A DNA stretch of 64,000 nt from Candidatus Rifleibacteriota bacterium (GCA_015233155.1 JADFYG010000033.1:1093-65092); one strand, 5' to 3'; numbered from the stretch's first letter, positions 42,734 to 53,648 are shown. Numbers and translations: made by a program. The notes: a model not told the origin generated them from the sequence alone.

Positions 42734-44074
42734 ATGGAACTGAACACCAGGTTGAAGAATGTTGCGGTGGTAGGTGCCGCGGGGAAAATGGGTCGGGGCA
42801 TATGTCTTCTGATGACCGACCTGATTGCCAATCTGCAGTTGAATTCCCCGAACAAGCTCGGATACAAGATCACCATGGTTGACGTTTCCGATGACGCTCT
42901 TTCCGGTCTCCTGGAATACCTTCGCTCTCAACTCCGAAAATACGCAGAAAAAAACATCAACAATCTCCGAAAAGCATATGCTTCCAGAAAAGACCTCGTG
43001 GAAAACGGAGAAATGATTGATGAGTTCATCAACGGCGCAATGCTGCTGCCGCGGCCAACCACACTCCTGGAAGCCGCCAAGGATGCAACTATCGTATTCG
43101 AGGCCGCCATCGAGAACATTGACATCAAGAATCAGATCTATGCGACCCTGGACAAGGTCTGTTCGAAGGATACCTTCTATTACACCAACACTTCATCCAT
43201 GCCCATCGCTGAACTGGAAAAAGTCGGCGGTTTGAAAGGCCGGATCATGGGAGTTCATTTTTACAACCCTCCGCCGGTACAAAAACTCGTCGAGATGATC
43301 ATTTCCAAAAACACCAGGCCCGAAGTAAAAGAAGCCGCCTACGAAATAGGAAAAATGCTGAAGAAGACCCTCATTCCATCCAACGACGTTGCCGGCTTCA
43401 TCGGAAACGGTCATTTCATGAGAGACGGTCTCCATGCCATCGGTGAGGTCGAAGCCCTTCAAAAAATCGGCATGAAAATGTATGAGGGAATATACGCTTT
43501 GAATCGGGTTTCTCAGGATTTCATGATCCGTCCCATGGGCATTTTCCAGCTCATCGACTACGTCGGACTGGACGTCTATCAACTGATTCTGCAGGTTATG
43601 AAAAAGCACCTTAATGATAAGGAACTGCATTCTCAACTCATTGACGAGATGATCAAACAGGACGTCAAAGGCGGACAGTTCGCGGATGGATCTCAAAAAG
43701 ACGGATTCCTGAAATACGAAAAGAACAGACCGGTTGGCGTCTATTGTACCAAAGAAAAAAAATACATCCTTTTCACGGAAAACAATTGGACAAAGGCTAT
43801 AGACGAGAAACTTGGAGAAGTTCCGACGGGTTACCAGCCATGGAAGGCTCTCTTGTCCGACAAGGGGAAGGATAAGAAGCTTGAAGCTTATTTCACATCA
43901 ATGAAATCCATGAACACTACGGGCGCCACACTCGCCTGGAAGTACCTCCTGAGATCCAAGGAAATTGCTCATTTCCTGAAAAATTCCGGGGTCACCGATG
44001 ATGTCGAAAATGTCAATGGGGTCCTGATGAATGGTTTTTATCACTTGTACGGCCCGGTCAACAAATACTACTGA
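42734..44074 (+). CDS. 3-hydroxyacyl-CoA dehydrogenase
   Basis: This 446-residue enzyme oxidises 3-hydroxyacyl-CoA to 3-ketoacyl-CoA with NAD. The Rossmann motif VAVVGAAGKMGRGICLL and the active-site region MGVHFYNPPPVQKLVEMI with catalytic His are clear, as are SSMPIAEL and NDVAGFIGNGHFMRDG. It is longer than standard 3-hydroxybutyryl-CoA dehydrogenase (about 280 residues), with an added C-terminal part. GGACAGAGGAAAA precedes the ATG. It opens the large plus-strand acyl-CoA gene cluster. Confidence 0.9.
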   Translation: MELNTRLKNVAVVGAAGKMGRGICLLMTDLIANLQLNSPNKLGYKITMVDVSDDALSGLLEYLRSQLRKYAEKNINNLRKAYASRKDLVENGEMIDEFINGAMLLPRPTTLLEAAKDATIVFEAAIENIDIKNQIYATLDKVCSKDTFYYTNTSSMPIAELEKVGGLKGRIMGVHFYNPPPVQKLVEMIISKNTRPEVKEAAYEIGKMLKKTLIPSNDVAGFIGNGHFMRDGLHAIGEVEALQKIGMKMYEGIYALNRVSQDFMIRPMGIFQLIDYVGLDVYQLILQVMKKHLNDKELHSQLIDEMIKQDVKGGQFADGSQKDGFLKYEKNRPVGVYCTKEKKYILFTENNWTKAIDEKLGEVPTGYQPWKALLSDKGKDKKLEAYFTSMKSMNTTGATLAWKYLLRSKEIAHFLKNSGVTDDVENVNGVLMNGFYHLYGPVNKYY

Positions 44075-44225
44075 AATCATTCAAGGATCACGCGAAATCG
44101 GGAGAATGATTATTTCGACATACGGACACACCTCTATATTTTACGATAATGTCGCATGTTGCTTGTCATCTTAGATCATCTTCAGCAACGTATTTGAAAT
44201 CAAATTATCTTTCATGGAGTGCAAT

Positions 44226-45476
44226 ATGACCAGAAAATTTCCCAAAGACGTTTTCATCACCGCTGGGTTCAATACCATTTCCCTCGGCTCCGGAAGAAAA
44301 GAATTCAACCCCAAAAAGCCACGCCCCGGAATAGCCCAATATGTGGCTGAAGCCGGCAAGGGCGCGGTTAAGCAAATAAACTCACCCGCCAATATTGACG
44401 AGTGTGTAGTGGCGAATTTTATGGCGGGACGATTCGTTCATCAGGGCCACCTTGGTGCTTTCGCGGCTTTGATAGATGATTCCCTCGAATACAAGCCATC
44501 GACACGGGTCGAAGGAGCATGCTGTTCCGGTGGACTGGGCCTGGTCGCTTCGATGAAAAATGTTCTTTCCGGCCTGTCCGATGTTTCAATGACCGTCGGA
44601 ATCGAAGTCCAGAACTCGGTTAAAGCCATCTATGGAGCAGACATTCTGGCGGGCGCGGGATATTACGACGGCACGCGCAAAGATGGACACGCGTTCTATT
44701 TTCCCAGCCTCTTTGCTGATAAGGCCAAGGCATTCTATCAGAAATACGGCGAAGAAAAGGCGCGCAAGGCTATGGCCACCTGGTATGCGAACGCCATTCA
44801 GAACGCCCGACTTTGTCCTGAGGCCCAGGAAAACCACAACACTGATCCCGACCCATTTTCTACTGGCATGACTCCACCGAACCCAAAGGCATTCCTGGAT
44901 GGCATTAACGTATTCGACTGTTCAAAAGTTTCGGACGGCGGATCCGCAATTATCCTGGCCACCCGTGAAGGTCTGAAGAAAATCGGAAAAAGCGAAAAAG
45001 ATTCGGTCCAGATAGCCGGCTATGGCCATTGCGTTGCCGATATCACAAAAGTCGCCTCTGATTTGACCTGCCTGGAAACCACCAGACGCGCTGTTGAACA
45101 AGCTTACGCCATGGCCGGAGTAACGCCAGCCGATATCGGCATCTTTGAATGCCACGACTGCTTCACGATAACCGGCTTGTTATCCCTGGAAGCCGCTGGC
45201 TTCTGCACCGCCGGCAAAAGCACGGAGTTTGTCATCGACGGCAAGAGCCGGCGGGACGGGATACTCCCGACAAATTCTTCCGGAGGACTGATCGGATTCG
45301 GACACTATACCGGCGGAACGGGTGTACGACAGGCAGTCGATATTCTTCGCCACCTGACCGGCACAGCCGGAACGTATCAGGTTGCGGTTGATCCGAAGCG
45401 GCCATACGGGCTCATGATCAGCATGGGTGGAAACGACAGGACAGTTGTAGCCTTCGTTTTCAAAAAGGTTGCCTGA
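44226..45476 (+). CDS. Thiolase-superfamily acetyltransferase
   Basis: This 416-residue thiolase has the nucleophile Cys in VEGACCSGGLGLV, a HDCFTITGLL motif and the C-terminal GFGHYTGGTGVRQ with histidine. It should cleave a 3-ketoacyl-CoA with CoA or condense acetyl-CoA. The sequence belongs to the SCP-x/archaeal-like branch rather than the AtoB branch. ATG at 44226 is preferred since GGAG lies 7 bases upstream. It follows the hydroxyacyl-CoA dehydrogenase and precedes a crotonase. Confidence 0.88.
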   Translation: MTRKFPKDVFITAGFNTISLGSGRKEFNPKKPRPGIAQYVAEAGKGAVKQINSPANIDECVVANFMAGRFVHQGHLGAFAALIDDSLEYKPSTRVEGACCSGGLGLVASMKNVLSGLSDVSMTVGIEVQNSVKAIYGADILAGAGYYDGTRKDGHAFYFPSLFADKAKAFYQKYGEEKARKAMATWYANAIQNARLCPEAQENHNTDPDPFSTGMTPPNPKAFLDGINVFDCSKVSDGGSAIILATREGLKKIGKSEKDSVQIAGYGHCVADITKVASDLTCLETTRRAVEQAYAMAGVTPADIGIFECHDCFTITGLLSLEAAGFCTAGKSTEFVIDGKSRRDGILPTNSSGGLIGFGHYTGGTGVRQAVDILRHLTGTAGTYQVAVDPKRPYGLMISMGGNDRTVVAFVFKKVA

Positions 45477-45669
45477 ACGCATAGTGGCTCACAGGCAAAG
45501 GCGGGATGCCGCACTATGGAGATCAGACGGCGCTTGATGCGGCGCGCCCGGCTGTCACGCTCTGCTTTTGCATATAATCAATAGTTTCGAAGACGGATTG
45601 GTGAAGCGTAATCCGCCGATTTGCAGTGGCTATTTGACGAATCGACAAGTGTTTACCAGGGAGATAATA

Positions 45670-46443
45670 ATGGAAAATCTCGTTTTTGAAAAATCGGGAA
45701 AGATCGGAACTTTGACCGTAAATCGGCCGAAGGCACTCAATGCTTTGAACACGCAGACTCTCCGGGAGTTGAAGGATTTTCTGTCAAATCACGTTCAAAA
45801 AGAGGAGCTGACGGTCCTGATCATTACTGGCGGCGGCGAAAAGGCGTTTATCGCCGGCGCAGACATCAAGGAAATGCTGGAGATGACCCACGTGGATATG
45901 CTCCGGTTTTGTGACCTTGGCCAGGAAGTCACGAAATTACTTGAACAGGCCGCATTCGTGACCATCGCAGCAGTTAATGGCTATGCTTTGGGCGGCGGCC
46001 TGGAAGTAGCGCTTGCCTGTGATTTCATTTATGCCTCTGATAACGCCAAACTTGGCCTCCCGGAAGTTACTCTGGGCCTGATTCCAGGCTTTGGCGGAAC
46101 TCAGCGGCTGTTGCGTGCCGTAGGTACCCGCTGGGGCAAGGAGCTCGTCTTCTCCGGCAAGAGCCTCTCCGCTGCCGAAGGATTGAATATCGGGCTGGTG
46201 AACAAGGTGTTTCCGCTGGCCGATCTGCAGAAACAGGTGAGAGACCTGGGTGAAGCCATCTGTCGCAACGGCAGATTCTCTGTCCTGGAAGCCAAGAAAG
46301 CCATAAATCATGGCGAAGGAATGAATCTCAATGACGGGCTCGAATTCGAGAAACAGCTTTGCGCCGTATGTTTTGCCACGGAAGACCGCAAAGAAGGAAT
46401 GAAAGCCTTCGTCGAAAAACGAAAACCTGAATTTCGAATGTAA
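45670..46443 (+). CDS. Enoyl-CoA hydratase (crotonase)
   Basis: This 257-residue crotonase hydrates a 2-enoyl-CoA. It has the oxyanion-hole segments AFIAGADIKEML and YALGGGLEVALACDFIYA, and the catalytic glutamates in GGGLEVAL and LGLPEVTLGLIPG. The start at 45670 has AGGGAG upstream; the longer ORF lacks support. With its neighbours it completes a beta-oxidation set for short acyl-CoA. Confidence 0.93.
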   Translation: MENLVFEKSGKIGTLTVNRPKALNALNTQTLRELKDFLSNHVQKEELTVLIITGGGEKAFIAGADIKEMLEMTHVDMLRFCDLGQEVTKLLEQAAFVTIAAVNGYALGGGLEVALACDFIYASDNAKLGLPEVTLGLIPGFGGTQRLLRAVGTRWGKELVFSGKSLSAAEGLNIGLVNKVFPLADLQKQVRDLGEAICRNGRFSVLEAKKAINHGEGMNLNDGLEFEKQLCAVCFATEDRKEGMKAFVEKRKPEFRM

Positions 46444-46535
46444 CAGGAAAAAAGCTTGCCAAGTAAGATTTAACGATATATGTTTATTCATTCGTTTTTT
46501 TGTCTAAATTTTTTACTTTTTTCAGGAGGTTTTAG

Positions 46536-47582
46536 ATGGTTGGTATTTCAGGTTATGGGACCCAAATTCCGCGGTACAGAATAAAGGTCGAGGAAATTGC
46601 AAAAGTCTGGGGTACCGACGCCCCCGCTTACCGCAGAGGAATGAATTTAAACGAGAAATCCGTTCCGGCACCAGATGAAGATGTAGGAACGTTGTCCGTC
46701 AATGCGGCTTACAATGCGTTGGCAAGATCAGGCATTGCCCCCAAGGATATCGGGGCTGTCTACGTCGGCAGCGAATCTCATCCATATGCGGTGAAACCCA
46801 CCGGAACGATGGTCGCGGAAGCTATCGGAGCATGTCCACATGTACATACGGCATCTCTGGAATTCGCCTGCAAGGCCGGAACCGAAGGAATGTTCATCGG
46901 GACTCAGATGGTACAGGCCGGCAGAGTCGCGAATGTGCTTGCCATTGGCGCCGATACATCCCAGGGAGCCCCCGGAGACGCGCTTGAATACTCCGCAGCA
47001 GCCGGAGCCGCCGCTTTCGTGATCAGCACCAAAAATATCGTTGCGGAATTGCTCGATACAGATTGCTATATGACCGACACTCCTGATTTCTGGCGACGGC
47101 CTTATTCTCATTATCCAGCTCACGGCGGAAGATTCACCGGAGAACCCGCGTATTTCAAACATGTTGAAGGGGCGACAAATGCAATGCTCGCAAGAGCAAA
47201 GATGAAGCCTTCCGACTTTGATTACGTCATTTTCCATCAGCCGAACGGAAAATTCCCCGTCGTCGTTGCCAAAAAGCTCGGATTCAAAGAACCACAGTAC
47301 AGGCATGGACTCTTAACGCCGGTTCTTGGCAATACATACTCTGGTTCCTCCCCATTGGGCCTGGCTGCCACCCTTGATGAAGCCAAGCCGGGACAATTGA
47401 TTCTCCTGGTTTCTTACGGTTCCGGCGCTGGAAGCGACGCCTTTATTTTCAAAACCACGAAACGCCTTCTTGAAGTTCGCGATCTTGCCCCAAGAGTCAG
47501 AAAGCAACTCGATGAACACAAATATTATCTGGAATACGGGCAATACGCCAAAAATCGCGGAAAAATCCTGAGAGCGGAGTAG
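46536..47582 (+). CDS. Hydroxymethylglutaryl-CoA synthase, archaeal type
   Basis: This 348-residue thiolase-fold enzyme interconverts HMG-CoA with acetyl-CoA plus acetoacetyl-CoA. Catalytic residues are visible: Glu in [14 protein letters not shown], Cys in [14 protein letters not shown], His in [11 protein letters not shown], and the [13 protein letters not shown] loop. Length and sequence match the archaeal-type branch. A strong AGGAGG lies before the ATG. It is followed by a thiolase and a DUF35 gene, the trio known in archaea to form one complex that channels acetoacetyl-CoA. Here it sits among leucine-catabolic genes. Confidence 0.92.
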   Translation: MVGISGYGTQIPRYRIKVEEIAKVWGTDAPAYRRGMNLNEKSVPAPDEDVGTLSVNAAYNALARSGIAPKDIGAVYVGSESHPYAVKPTGTMVAEAIGACPHVHTASLEFACKAGTEGMFIGTQMVQAGRVANVLAIGADTSQGAPGDALEYSAAAGAAAFVISTKNIVAELLDTDCYMTDTPDFWRRPYSHYPAHGGRFTGEPAYFKHVEGATNAMLARAKMKPSDFDYVIFHQPNGKFPVVVAKKLGFKEPQYRHGLLTPVLGNTYSGSSPLGLAATLDEAKPGQLILLVSYGSGAGSDAFIFKTTKRLLEVRDLAPRVRKQLDEHKYYLEYGQYAKNRGKILRAE

Positions 47583-47593
47583 GAGAAAGAAAT

Positions 47594-48751
47594 ATGCGAG
47601 ATGTAGCAATTGTTGGCGTTGGACTCATGAAATGGGGAGAACTCTGGGAAAAATCGATTCGCGACCTGTGTGTCGAGGCTGCTTTGAGCTGCTTCGAGGA
47701 TGCGGGAAATGATAAGATAGATTCCATCGTTGTCGGAACAATGGCCAGCGGCCTATTGACCGGCCAGGAACACATGGCCAATATGGTTCCGGATTATCTT
47801 GGAAAAAAACACGTTCCAGCCATGCGCGTTGAATCGGCATGTTGTTCAGGCAGTCAGGCGGTTCGCACCGCCTTCATGGAAGTCGCCTCCGGAATGTCGG
47901 ACTGCGTTCTCGCTCTCGGAGTCGAAAAAATGACTGATGTGAGCGGAAATGACGCTACCTATGCATTGGCAACCGCTTCCGATCAGGAATTCGAAGCTTT
48001 TCACGGCGTTACGTTTCCCGGCCTTTATGCAATGATGGCCAGAAAGCACATGGAACAATACGGTACGACAAGAGAGCAACTTGCTGAAGTTTCTTCGAAA
48101 AATCACAGAAACGGAAGCCTGAATCCTCATGCTCAGTACCCGTTCCCGATGACCCGCGAGCAGGTAATGAATTCCACCCTGGTTGCGGATCCGCTTCGTC
48201 TGATGGACTGTTCCCCAATCACGGACGGAGCAGCCGCGGTTCTTCTTGTACCGGCAACTGATGCGAAAAAGTATAAAAAACATGGAATGGTCGTGATTTC
48301 CGGAGTCGGCCATGCCACGGACACCATCGCACTATGTCAGCGCAAGGATATGCTGAAAATGGAAGCGGTGACCCTGGCTGCAAAAGCGGCGTTAAAAATG
48401 GCCGGAAAAACAATAAAAGACGTTAATTTTGCTGAGGTTCATGACTGCTTTACAATCGCGGAAATAATGATCATGGAAGCCCTTGGCATTGTAAAACCCG
48501 GCCAAGGCGGACCGGCAACCCTCAAGGGACTGACCGCCCTGGAAGGCAAATTCCCGGTCAATCCTTCTGGCGGTTTGAAGTCTAAGGGGCATCCGGTGGG
48601 AGCCACTGGCGTTGCCCAGATTTGTGAAGCGGTTTATCAATTACGGGGCGAAGCCGGAAAACGACAGGTAAAAAATGCGAAAGTCGGACTGACACAAAAC
48701 ATGGGCGGAACCGGCGGAACGAGCGTAGTTCACATTCTGGAGGCTAAATAA
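47594..48751 (+). CDS. Acetoacetyl-CoA thiolase, archaeal-complex type
   Basis: This 385-residue thiolase has Cys in [25 protein letters not shown], and [14 protein letters not shown] near the C-terminus with [12 protein letters not shown]. It is the partner of the adjoining HMG-CoA synthase in the archaeal-type thiolase/HMGCS/DUF35 complex. It starts 11 bases after the synthase stop, and its TAA shares a base with the DUF35 ATG. Direction of flux is not set by sequence. Confidence 0.92.
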   Translation: MRDVAIVGVGLMKWGELWEKSIRDLCVEAALSCFEDAGNDKIDSIVVGTMASGLLTGQEHMANMVPDYLGKKHVPAMRVESACCSGSQAVRTAFMEVASGMSDCVLALGVEKMTDVSGNDATYALATASDQEFEAFHGVTFPGLYAMMARKHMEQYGTTREQLAEVSSKNHRNGSLNPHAQYPFPMTREQVMNSTLVADPLRLMDCSPITDGAAAVLLVPATDAKKYKKHGMVVISGVGHATDTIALCQRKDMLKMEAVTLAAKAALKMAGKTIKDVNFAEVHDCFTIAEIMIMEALGIVKPGQGGPATLKGLTALEGKFPVNPSGGLKSKGHPVGATGVAQICEAVYQLRGEAGKRQVKNAKVGLTQNMGGTGGTSVVHILEAK

Positions 48752-49149
48752 TGTCCATACCACGACATTGGAGAGAAATACCCCGACGATATCGCCTGGA
48801 AGCAGGCAAGTGCAAAAAATGTAAAGTTATCAACTTTCCCAGCCGGCTCGTTTGCCCGGAATGCGGAGGCAAGACATTCGAAACCGTTAAGCTCTCCGGA
48901 AAAGGGAAGCTGGATACCTTCACCATCATCCGGGTTGCCCCGGAAGGCTTCGGCGACGAGGTTCCATACGCAGTCGGAATCATCGACCTGAAGGATGGCG
49001 TTCGACTCATGGCCCAGATCACCGATTGCGATCCGACTACATTGAAAACCGGCGACAAATTAGTAGCCAAGTTCCGTAAAGTCCAGGAGGACGGGAAAAA
49101 CGGAATAATCAAGTACGGCTACAAATTTGTTCCTGACGTAGGAGTTTAA
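48751..49149 (+). CDS. DUF35 OB-fold zinc-ribbon scaffold protein
   Basis: This 132-residue protein has an N-terminal zinc ribbon (CKKCKVINFPSRLVCPECGG) and an OB-fold (KLSGKGKLDTFTIIRVAPEGF). DUF35 proteins bridge thiolase and HMG-CoA synthase in the archaeal complex and provide a shared CoA-binding site. The gene overlaps the thiolase stop (TAATG) and is followed by a strong terminator, closing this transcription unit. Confidence 0.92.
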   Translation: MSIPRHWREIPRRYRLEAGKCKKCKVINFPSRLVCPECGGKTFETVKLSGKGKLDTFTIIRVAPEGFGDEVPYAVGIIDLKDGVRLMAQITDCDPTTLKTGDKLVAKFRKVQEDGKNGIIKYGYKFVPDVGV

Positions 49150-49154
49150 TTGCC

Positions 49155-49189
49155 AAAAGGGCACACGTATCCTTACGTGTGCCCTTTTT
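49155..49189 (+). terminator. Rho-independent terminator after the DUF35 gene
   Basis: AAAAGGGCACACGTA-TCCT-TACGTGTGCCCTTTT is a perfect 15-bp hairpin with a T-rich 3' arm, 6 bases after the DUF35 stop. It separates the HMG-CoA synthase unit from the carboxylase unit that begins at 49222. Confidence 0.9.
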
Positions 49190-49221
49190 AGGTTTTGAGA
49201 ATATCCGCCTGAGGAGTTCGC

Positions 49222-50829
49222 ATGCGCCGCATCCAAACAAAGATTCAGCCGAGTTCCCCGGAATTCAGGGAGAACGTCGATTATCACAAGGGATTAGCCA
49301 GAGAGTTACAGGAAAAGCTTCAGAAGTTTGCTCAGGGCGGTCCCAAACATGCCCGTGAAAAGCATACCGCACGAGGCAAACTGCTGGTCAGAGACAGATT
49401 AGCTCACCTTTTCGACCCGAACACCCCATTTCTTGAATTATGTCCATTAGCGGCGCTTAGTATGTATGAGGATTCCGCCCCGGCCGCTGGAATGGTCACC
49501 GGCATCGGAGTCGTGAATGGCCGGGAAGTCATGATTGTAGCCAATGACGCCACAGTCAAGGGCGGCACATATTTCCCGATGACGATAAAGAAGCATCTTC
49601 GAGCCCAGGAAGTAGCCATGGAAAACAATCTTCCATGCATCTACCTCGTGGATTCCGGTGGAATTTTCCTGCCTCACCAAAGTGAGACGTTCCCGGACAG
49701 AGAACATTTTGGTCGAATTTTCTATAACCAGGCTCGAATGTCAGCCATGGGAATTCCTCAGATTTCAGTCGTTATGGGGTCATGTACCGCCGGTGGAGCC
49801 TATGTTCCGGCAATGAGCGACGAGAGTGTCATTGTCAAGAACCAGGGCACTATTTTCATTGGAGGCCCGCCACTCGTTAAGGCGGCCACGGGTGAAATCG
49901 TGACCGAGGAAGAGTTGGGCGGAGCGGATGTTCATTGCCGCATCTCCGGCGTTGCTGATCATTACGCGGAAAACGACGCTCACGCAATTTCAATCGCGCG
50001 TGACATCGTTGAGGCCTTGGCTCCACAGAATCGCACCGATATAGGCAGAATGACTCCGGAAGACCCTTTCTATGATCCGGAAGAACTTTACGGAATCGTC
50101 CCAAAAGATGATAGAAAGCCGTTCGATGTCAGGGAAATAATTGCGCGTATCGTCGATGGAAGCCGTTTTCAGGAGTTCAAGGCCCTGTATGGTTTGACCG
50201 TTGTCTGCGGCTTTGCCAGAATAATGGGATATCCGGTCGGAATAATCGGGAATAACGGAGTCCTCTTCTCTGAATCCTCTCTGAAAGCAGCTCATTTTGT
50301 AACATTGTGTTCTATGCGAAAAATTCCGCTCATTTTCCTTCAGAATATCACTGGTTTCATTGTCGGAAAACAGTATGAGCATGGAGGAATTGCCAGAGAC
50401 GGCGCAAAACTGGTTCATGCGGTTTCCAATGCGGACGTACCTAAATTCACGATCGTCATCGGGGGCTCCTATGGCGCAGGAAATTACGGTATGTGCGGTC
50501 GCGCATTCGGTCCCAGATTCATGTGGATGTGGCCCAACTCAAAGATTTGTGTCATGGGCGGCAAGCAGGCTGCCGGCGTGCTTTCGACTGTAAAAGTTGA
50601 GCAACTGAAAAAGCAGGGACAGGAAATCACTCCTGAAATGCTCGAACAAATCCAGGCGCCGATTCTTGCCAGATACGAAGAAGAGGCCAACTGCTATTAT
50701 TCGACCGGGAGAATCTGGGACGATGGAATAATCGACTTGAAGAACACCAGAAATATATTGGGGCTTGGAATTCCTGTTACATTGAATAGCCAGATTCCCA
50801 ATTATAAACTCGGAATTATGAGGATGTGA
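49222..50829 (+). CDS. mccB: Methylcrotonyl-CoA carboxylase carboxyltransferase subunit
   Basis: This 535-residue carboxyltransferase moves CO2 from biotin to 3-methylcrotonyl-CoA, giving 3-methylglutaconyl-CoA. Length and motifs fit the MCC beta branch: [46 protein letters not shown] (split here by family alignment), [17 protein letters not shown] and [24 protein letters not shown] lies upstream of the ATG. It starts a five-gene unit with hydratase, biotin carboxylase, carrier and acyl-CoA dehydrogenase, the liu-type leucine pathway layout. Confidence 0.93.
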   Translation: MRRIQTKIQPSSPEFRENVDYHKGLARELQEKLQKFAQGGPKHAREKHTARGKLLVRDRLAHLFDPNTPFLELCPLAALSMYEDSAPAAGMVTGIGVVNGREVMIVANDATVKGGTYFPMTIKKHLRAQEVAMENNLPCIYLVDSGGIFLPHQSETFPDREHFGRIFYNQARMSAMGIPQISVVMGSCTAGGAYVPAMSDESVIVKNQGTIFIGGPPLVKAATGEIVTEEELGGADVHCRISGVADHYAENDAHAISIARDIVEALAPQNRTDIGRMTPEDPFYDPEELYGIVPKDDRKPFDVREIIARIVDGSRFQEFKALYGLTVVCGFARIMGYPVGIIGNNGVLFSESSLKAAHFVTLCSMRKIPLIFLQNITGFIVGKQYEHGGIARDGAKLVHAVSNADVPKFTIVIGGSYGAGNYGMCGRAFGPRFMWMWPNSKICVMGGKQAAGVLSTVKVEQLKKQGQEITPEMLEQIQAPILARYEEEANCYYSTGRIWDDGIIDLKNTRNILGLGIPVTLNSQIPNYKLGIMRM

Positions 50830-50833
50830 GTAA

Positions 50834-51637
50834 ATGACTGCAGAAAAGGCTTTTGAAACGATAATTTATCAACAGGAAGGACCTGTTGCACGGGTAACTC
50901 TCAACAGGCCCGTGGTCCATAATGCATTCAATAGCGCCATGATAGAAGAACTGATCCGAATTTTCACTTCTATCTCTAATGATAAATCAGTAAGGGTCGT
51001 AGTATTTGGCGGATCCGGTAAATCATTCTGCGCCGGGGCCGATCTGAACTGGATGCGGGAAATAATAAAATTTTCCTATGAGGAAAACCTTCGCGACTCA
51101 AACCGCGTCGCGGATATGATGGAAGCGATCAATTTCTGCCGTAAACCGGTAATAGCTAAAGTACAAGGTGCTACTCTCGGCGGCGGAACAGGACTTGCAG
51201 CCGCCTGCGACCTTGTTATCGCATCTGAAGCCGCTTTTTTCAGTTTATCAGAGGTGAAGATCGGTCTTGTTCCGGCATGTATTGCCCCTTACGTCATAGC
51301 ACGAATCGGCCCCGGAAAAGCCCGTGAATGTTTCATAACCGGCGAACGCCTTTCGGCATTAAAGGCTGTTCAAATCGGCCTTGCCACAGAAGTAGTCTCC
51401 GCGGACAAACTCGACAGTCGGGTAAACGAAAGAGTCGCCGAAATTCTCAATAACGGTCCGGAAGCAATTGCGGAGGCCAAGGCTCTCGTGGCGTCAGTCA
51501 CCGGAATGCCCATCGCTGAAGCGAAAAAACATACTGCGGAAATCATTGCGCGGCTTCGAATCAGCCCGGAAGGCCAGGAAGGAATGGACGCCTTCCTGAG
51601 CATGCGCAAACCTAAATGGGTAGTGGCAAATGATTAA
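50834..51637 (+). CDS. Methylglutaconyl-CoA hydratase-like crotonase
   Basis: This 267-residue crotonase has SGKSFCAGADLNWMRE and ATLGGGTGLAAACDLVIASE with the FSLSEVKIGLVPA segment. The ADLNWM element and the place between MCC subunits are typical of 3-methylglutaconyl-CoA hydratase (LiuC-like), which makes HMG-CoA. It starts 4 bases after mccB and overlaps the biotin carboxylase gene by 8 bases. General enoyl-CoA hydratase activity is the alternative. Confidence 0.88.
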   Translation: MTAEKAFETIIYQQEGPVARVTLNRPVVHNAFNSAMIEELIRIFTSISNDKSVRVVVFGGSGKSFCAGADLNWMREIIKFSYEENLRDSNRVADMMEAINFCRKPVIAKVQGATLGGGTGLAAACDLVIASEAAFFSLSEVKIGLVPACIAPYVIARIGPGKARECFITGERLSALKAVQIGLATEVVSADKLDSRVNERVAEILNNGPEAIAEAKALVASVTGMPIAEAKKHTAEIIARLRISPEGQEGMDAFLSMRKPKWVVAND

Positions 51638-53117
51638 AAAGGTTCTTATAGCAAATCGATCTGAAATTGCCGTTCGAATTATCAGAGCTGCCAGAGAAGA
51701 AGGTATTTCGTCCGTTGCCGTTTATTCCGATGTGGACAAGGATGCTCTTCATGTCCGAATGGCCGATGAAAGTTACAATATAGGCCTTCCGCCTGCAAAA
51801 GAGAGTTATCTTAACGCGGATAAAATAATTGAAACCGCCTTGAAGGCAAATTGTCAGGCAATTCATCCGGGATATGGCTTTTTAGCGGAAAATGCTGATT
51901 TCGCAAAAAAAGTTGAGGATGCAGGCCTGATATTCGTCGGACCGTCTCATGCATCGGTTTTAGCTATGGGCGATAAAATTCAGGCTCGTAACCTGATGAC
52001 TAAAGCCGGGGTTCCGGTTGTACCAGGCATTCTTGCAAAAATTGATTCGTTCAGTCATGCAAAAAAAGAGGCCGAACAACTTGGGTATCCGATACTTGTA
52101 AAAGCCGCCGGAGGCGGAGGAGGAAAAGGGATACGGCTGGTCAGCAATTCGAACGAGCTCGAAGCCGCATTGGAAGCCGCCGCCCGGGAGGCGACTTCCG
52201 CATTCAGTGACCCCAGAGTTTATCTGGAAAAATATCTGGAGAAGCCCAGGCATATCGAAGTACAAGTTCTTGCTGATTCATTTGGAAACACCGTCCATCT
52301 GTTCGAAAGAGAATGCTCAATCCAGAGGCGCCATCAAAAGGTCATAGAAGAATCTCCCTCTTTCATCGTGGATGATGATTTGCGGGCGAAAATGGGCAAT
52401 GCGGCTGTCCGGGCTGCAAAAGCGGTAAATTATCGAAGTGCCGGAACCATCGAATTTCTGGTCGATCAGAATAAAAACTTTTTTTTCCTCGAGATGAACA
52501 CCCGCATCCAGGTCGAGCACCCTTTAACTGAGTTGATTACCGGCCTCGATCTTGTTCGGCTCCAGTTCAGGATCGCCAATGGCGCGAAAATTCCGTTTAC
52601 ACAGGATCAGATCCATAGACACGGACATGCTATTGAATGCCGGATTTATGCGGAAGATCCCGAGAACAACTTCCTCCCCTCCCCCGGAAAACTGCACCTG
52701 GTCAGAATGCCGCAAGGCCCCGGAATTCGCGTGGACTCCGGAATTGAGACCGGCCTCGAAATATCAATTTATTATGACCCTATTCTCAGCAAAATAATTG
52801 CATGGGGAGAAAACCGGGAAACAGCGCGGCAGAGAATGCTTATCGCCCTCCGGGAAACAGTAGTATTAGGCGTACAAACCCCGGTCTCATTCCTGCTGGA
52901 TGTCCTGAATGACCCGAATTTTATATCCGGACATACGCATACGGGTTTCCTGGAAGAACATGGCTTCATAAACAAGCCGCCGACGGACAAAGAGGTTCCC
53001 CTGGAAGTCCTCGTCGCCGCAGCGTTGTATCGACCCGAAAGAGCTGTTGCCGCGGAAGGAAAAACTCTTTCCTCGACACCATGGACCGAAATCGGGCCAT
53101 GGAAAATCGGAGGATGA
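51630..53117 (+). CDS. mccA: Biotin carboxylase subunit of the acyl-CoA carboxylase
   Basis: This 495-residue ATP-grasp enzyme carboxylates biotin. Diagnostic parts are the N-terminal KVLIANRSEIAVRIIRAARE, the glycine loop KAAGGGGGKGIRLV, the FFLEMNTRIQVEHPLTE active-site block and AIECRIYAEDPENNFLPS. Unlike most MCC alpha subunits, the biotin carrier is not fused but is encoded by the next gene 3 bases downstream. Specificity is inferred from the neighbours. Confidence 0.93.
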   Translation: MIKKVLIANRSEIAVRIIRAAREEGISSVAVYSDVDKDALHVRMADESYNIGLPPAKESYLNADKIIETALKANCQAIHPGYGFLAENADFAKKVEDAGLIFVGPSHASVLAMGDKIQARNLMTKAGVPVVPGILAKIDSFSHAKKEAEQLGYPILVKAAGGGGGKGIRLVSNSNELEAALEAAAREATSAFSDPRVYLEKYLEKPRHIEVQVLADSFGNTVHLFERECSIQRRHQKVIEESPSFIVDDDLRAKMGNAAVRAAKAVNYRSAGTIEFLVDQNKNFFFLEMNTRIQVEHPLTELITGLDLVRLQFRIANGAKIPFTQDQIHRHGHAIECRIYAEDPENNFLPSPGKLHLVRMPQGPGIRVDSGIETGLEISIYYDPILSKIIAWGENRETARQRMLIALRETVVLGVQTPVSFLLDVLNDPNFISGHTHTGFLEEHGFINKPPTDKEVPLEVLVAAALYRPERAVAAEGKTLSSTPWTEIGPWKIGG

Positions 53118-53120
53118 CCA

Positions 53121-53648
53121 ATGGAAAGAAGTTTCAAGGTAGGGGAAAAGGTATATATAGTTCAGATTTCAAGCCAGACACAGGCCCCGGAAGCGGGAGA
53201 ATGCGCCATCAAGGCAACCGTTGACGGCAAGGAAATAGAAATTTCCCTGAATCGCGTTGCGAATGGAGAATTCATAATCAACAAGGCGGGAAAGCAGACT
53301 CGTCTTTTTCTGGCCCAGGGAAAATCCGGAGAGATTTTTGTTCATCGACAGGGCAGGGTTTATACCGTCGCTCCTGTGGAAAAAGATTTCGGAGCTGGTG
53401 AAAATGCTGGCCCGGTCAGCAGTCGTCTTGTCGCGACGATGCCTGGAAAGATTCTGAAAGTTCTGGTTGAACTTGGGCAAACTGTTGAAAAGAACCAGCC
53501 TGTTTTAATCATGGAATCAATGAAAATGGAAATGACTCAAACCGTTCACTTTCACGGGAAAGTTGAAGAGATCTGTGTTAAAGCCGGAGATCAGGTCAAT
53601 GCCGGAGCTTTGATGGTCCGCATCGAACCGACGCCGAAGGACAATTAA
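53121..53648 (+). CDS. Biotin carboxyl carrier protein
   Basis: This 175-residue protein ends in a biotinyl domain with the modification motif MESMKMEM, the biotin lysine at about residue 135. The first ~95 residues (EISLNRVANGEFIINKAGKQ and on) form a beta-rich linker domain like the BT domain of MCC/PCC alpha subunits. It supplies the swinging arm between the biotin carboxylase and MccB. Confidence 0.92.
   Translation: MERSFKVGEKVYIVQISSQTQAPEAGECAIKATVDGKEIEISLNRVANGEFIINKAGKQTRLFLAQGKSGEIFVHRQGRVYTVAPVEKDFGAGENAGPVSSRLVATMPGKILKVLVELGQTVEKNQPVLIMESMKMEMTQTVHFHGKVEEICVKAGDQVNAGALMVRIEPTPKDN

Noticed and set aside
45541-45577. Promoter with TATAAT at 45572-45577 ahead of the crotonase gene
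   Set aside because: The best -35 (CTGTCA) is only 15 bases upstream; too weak to report as a feature.
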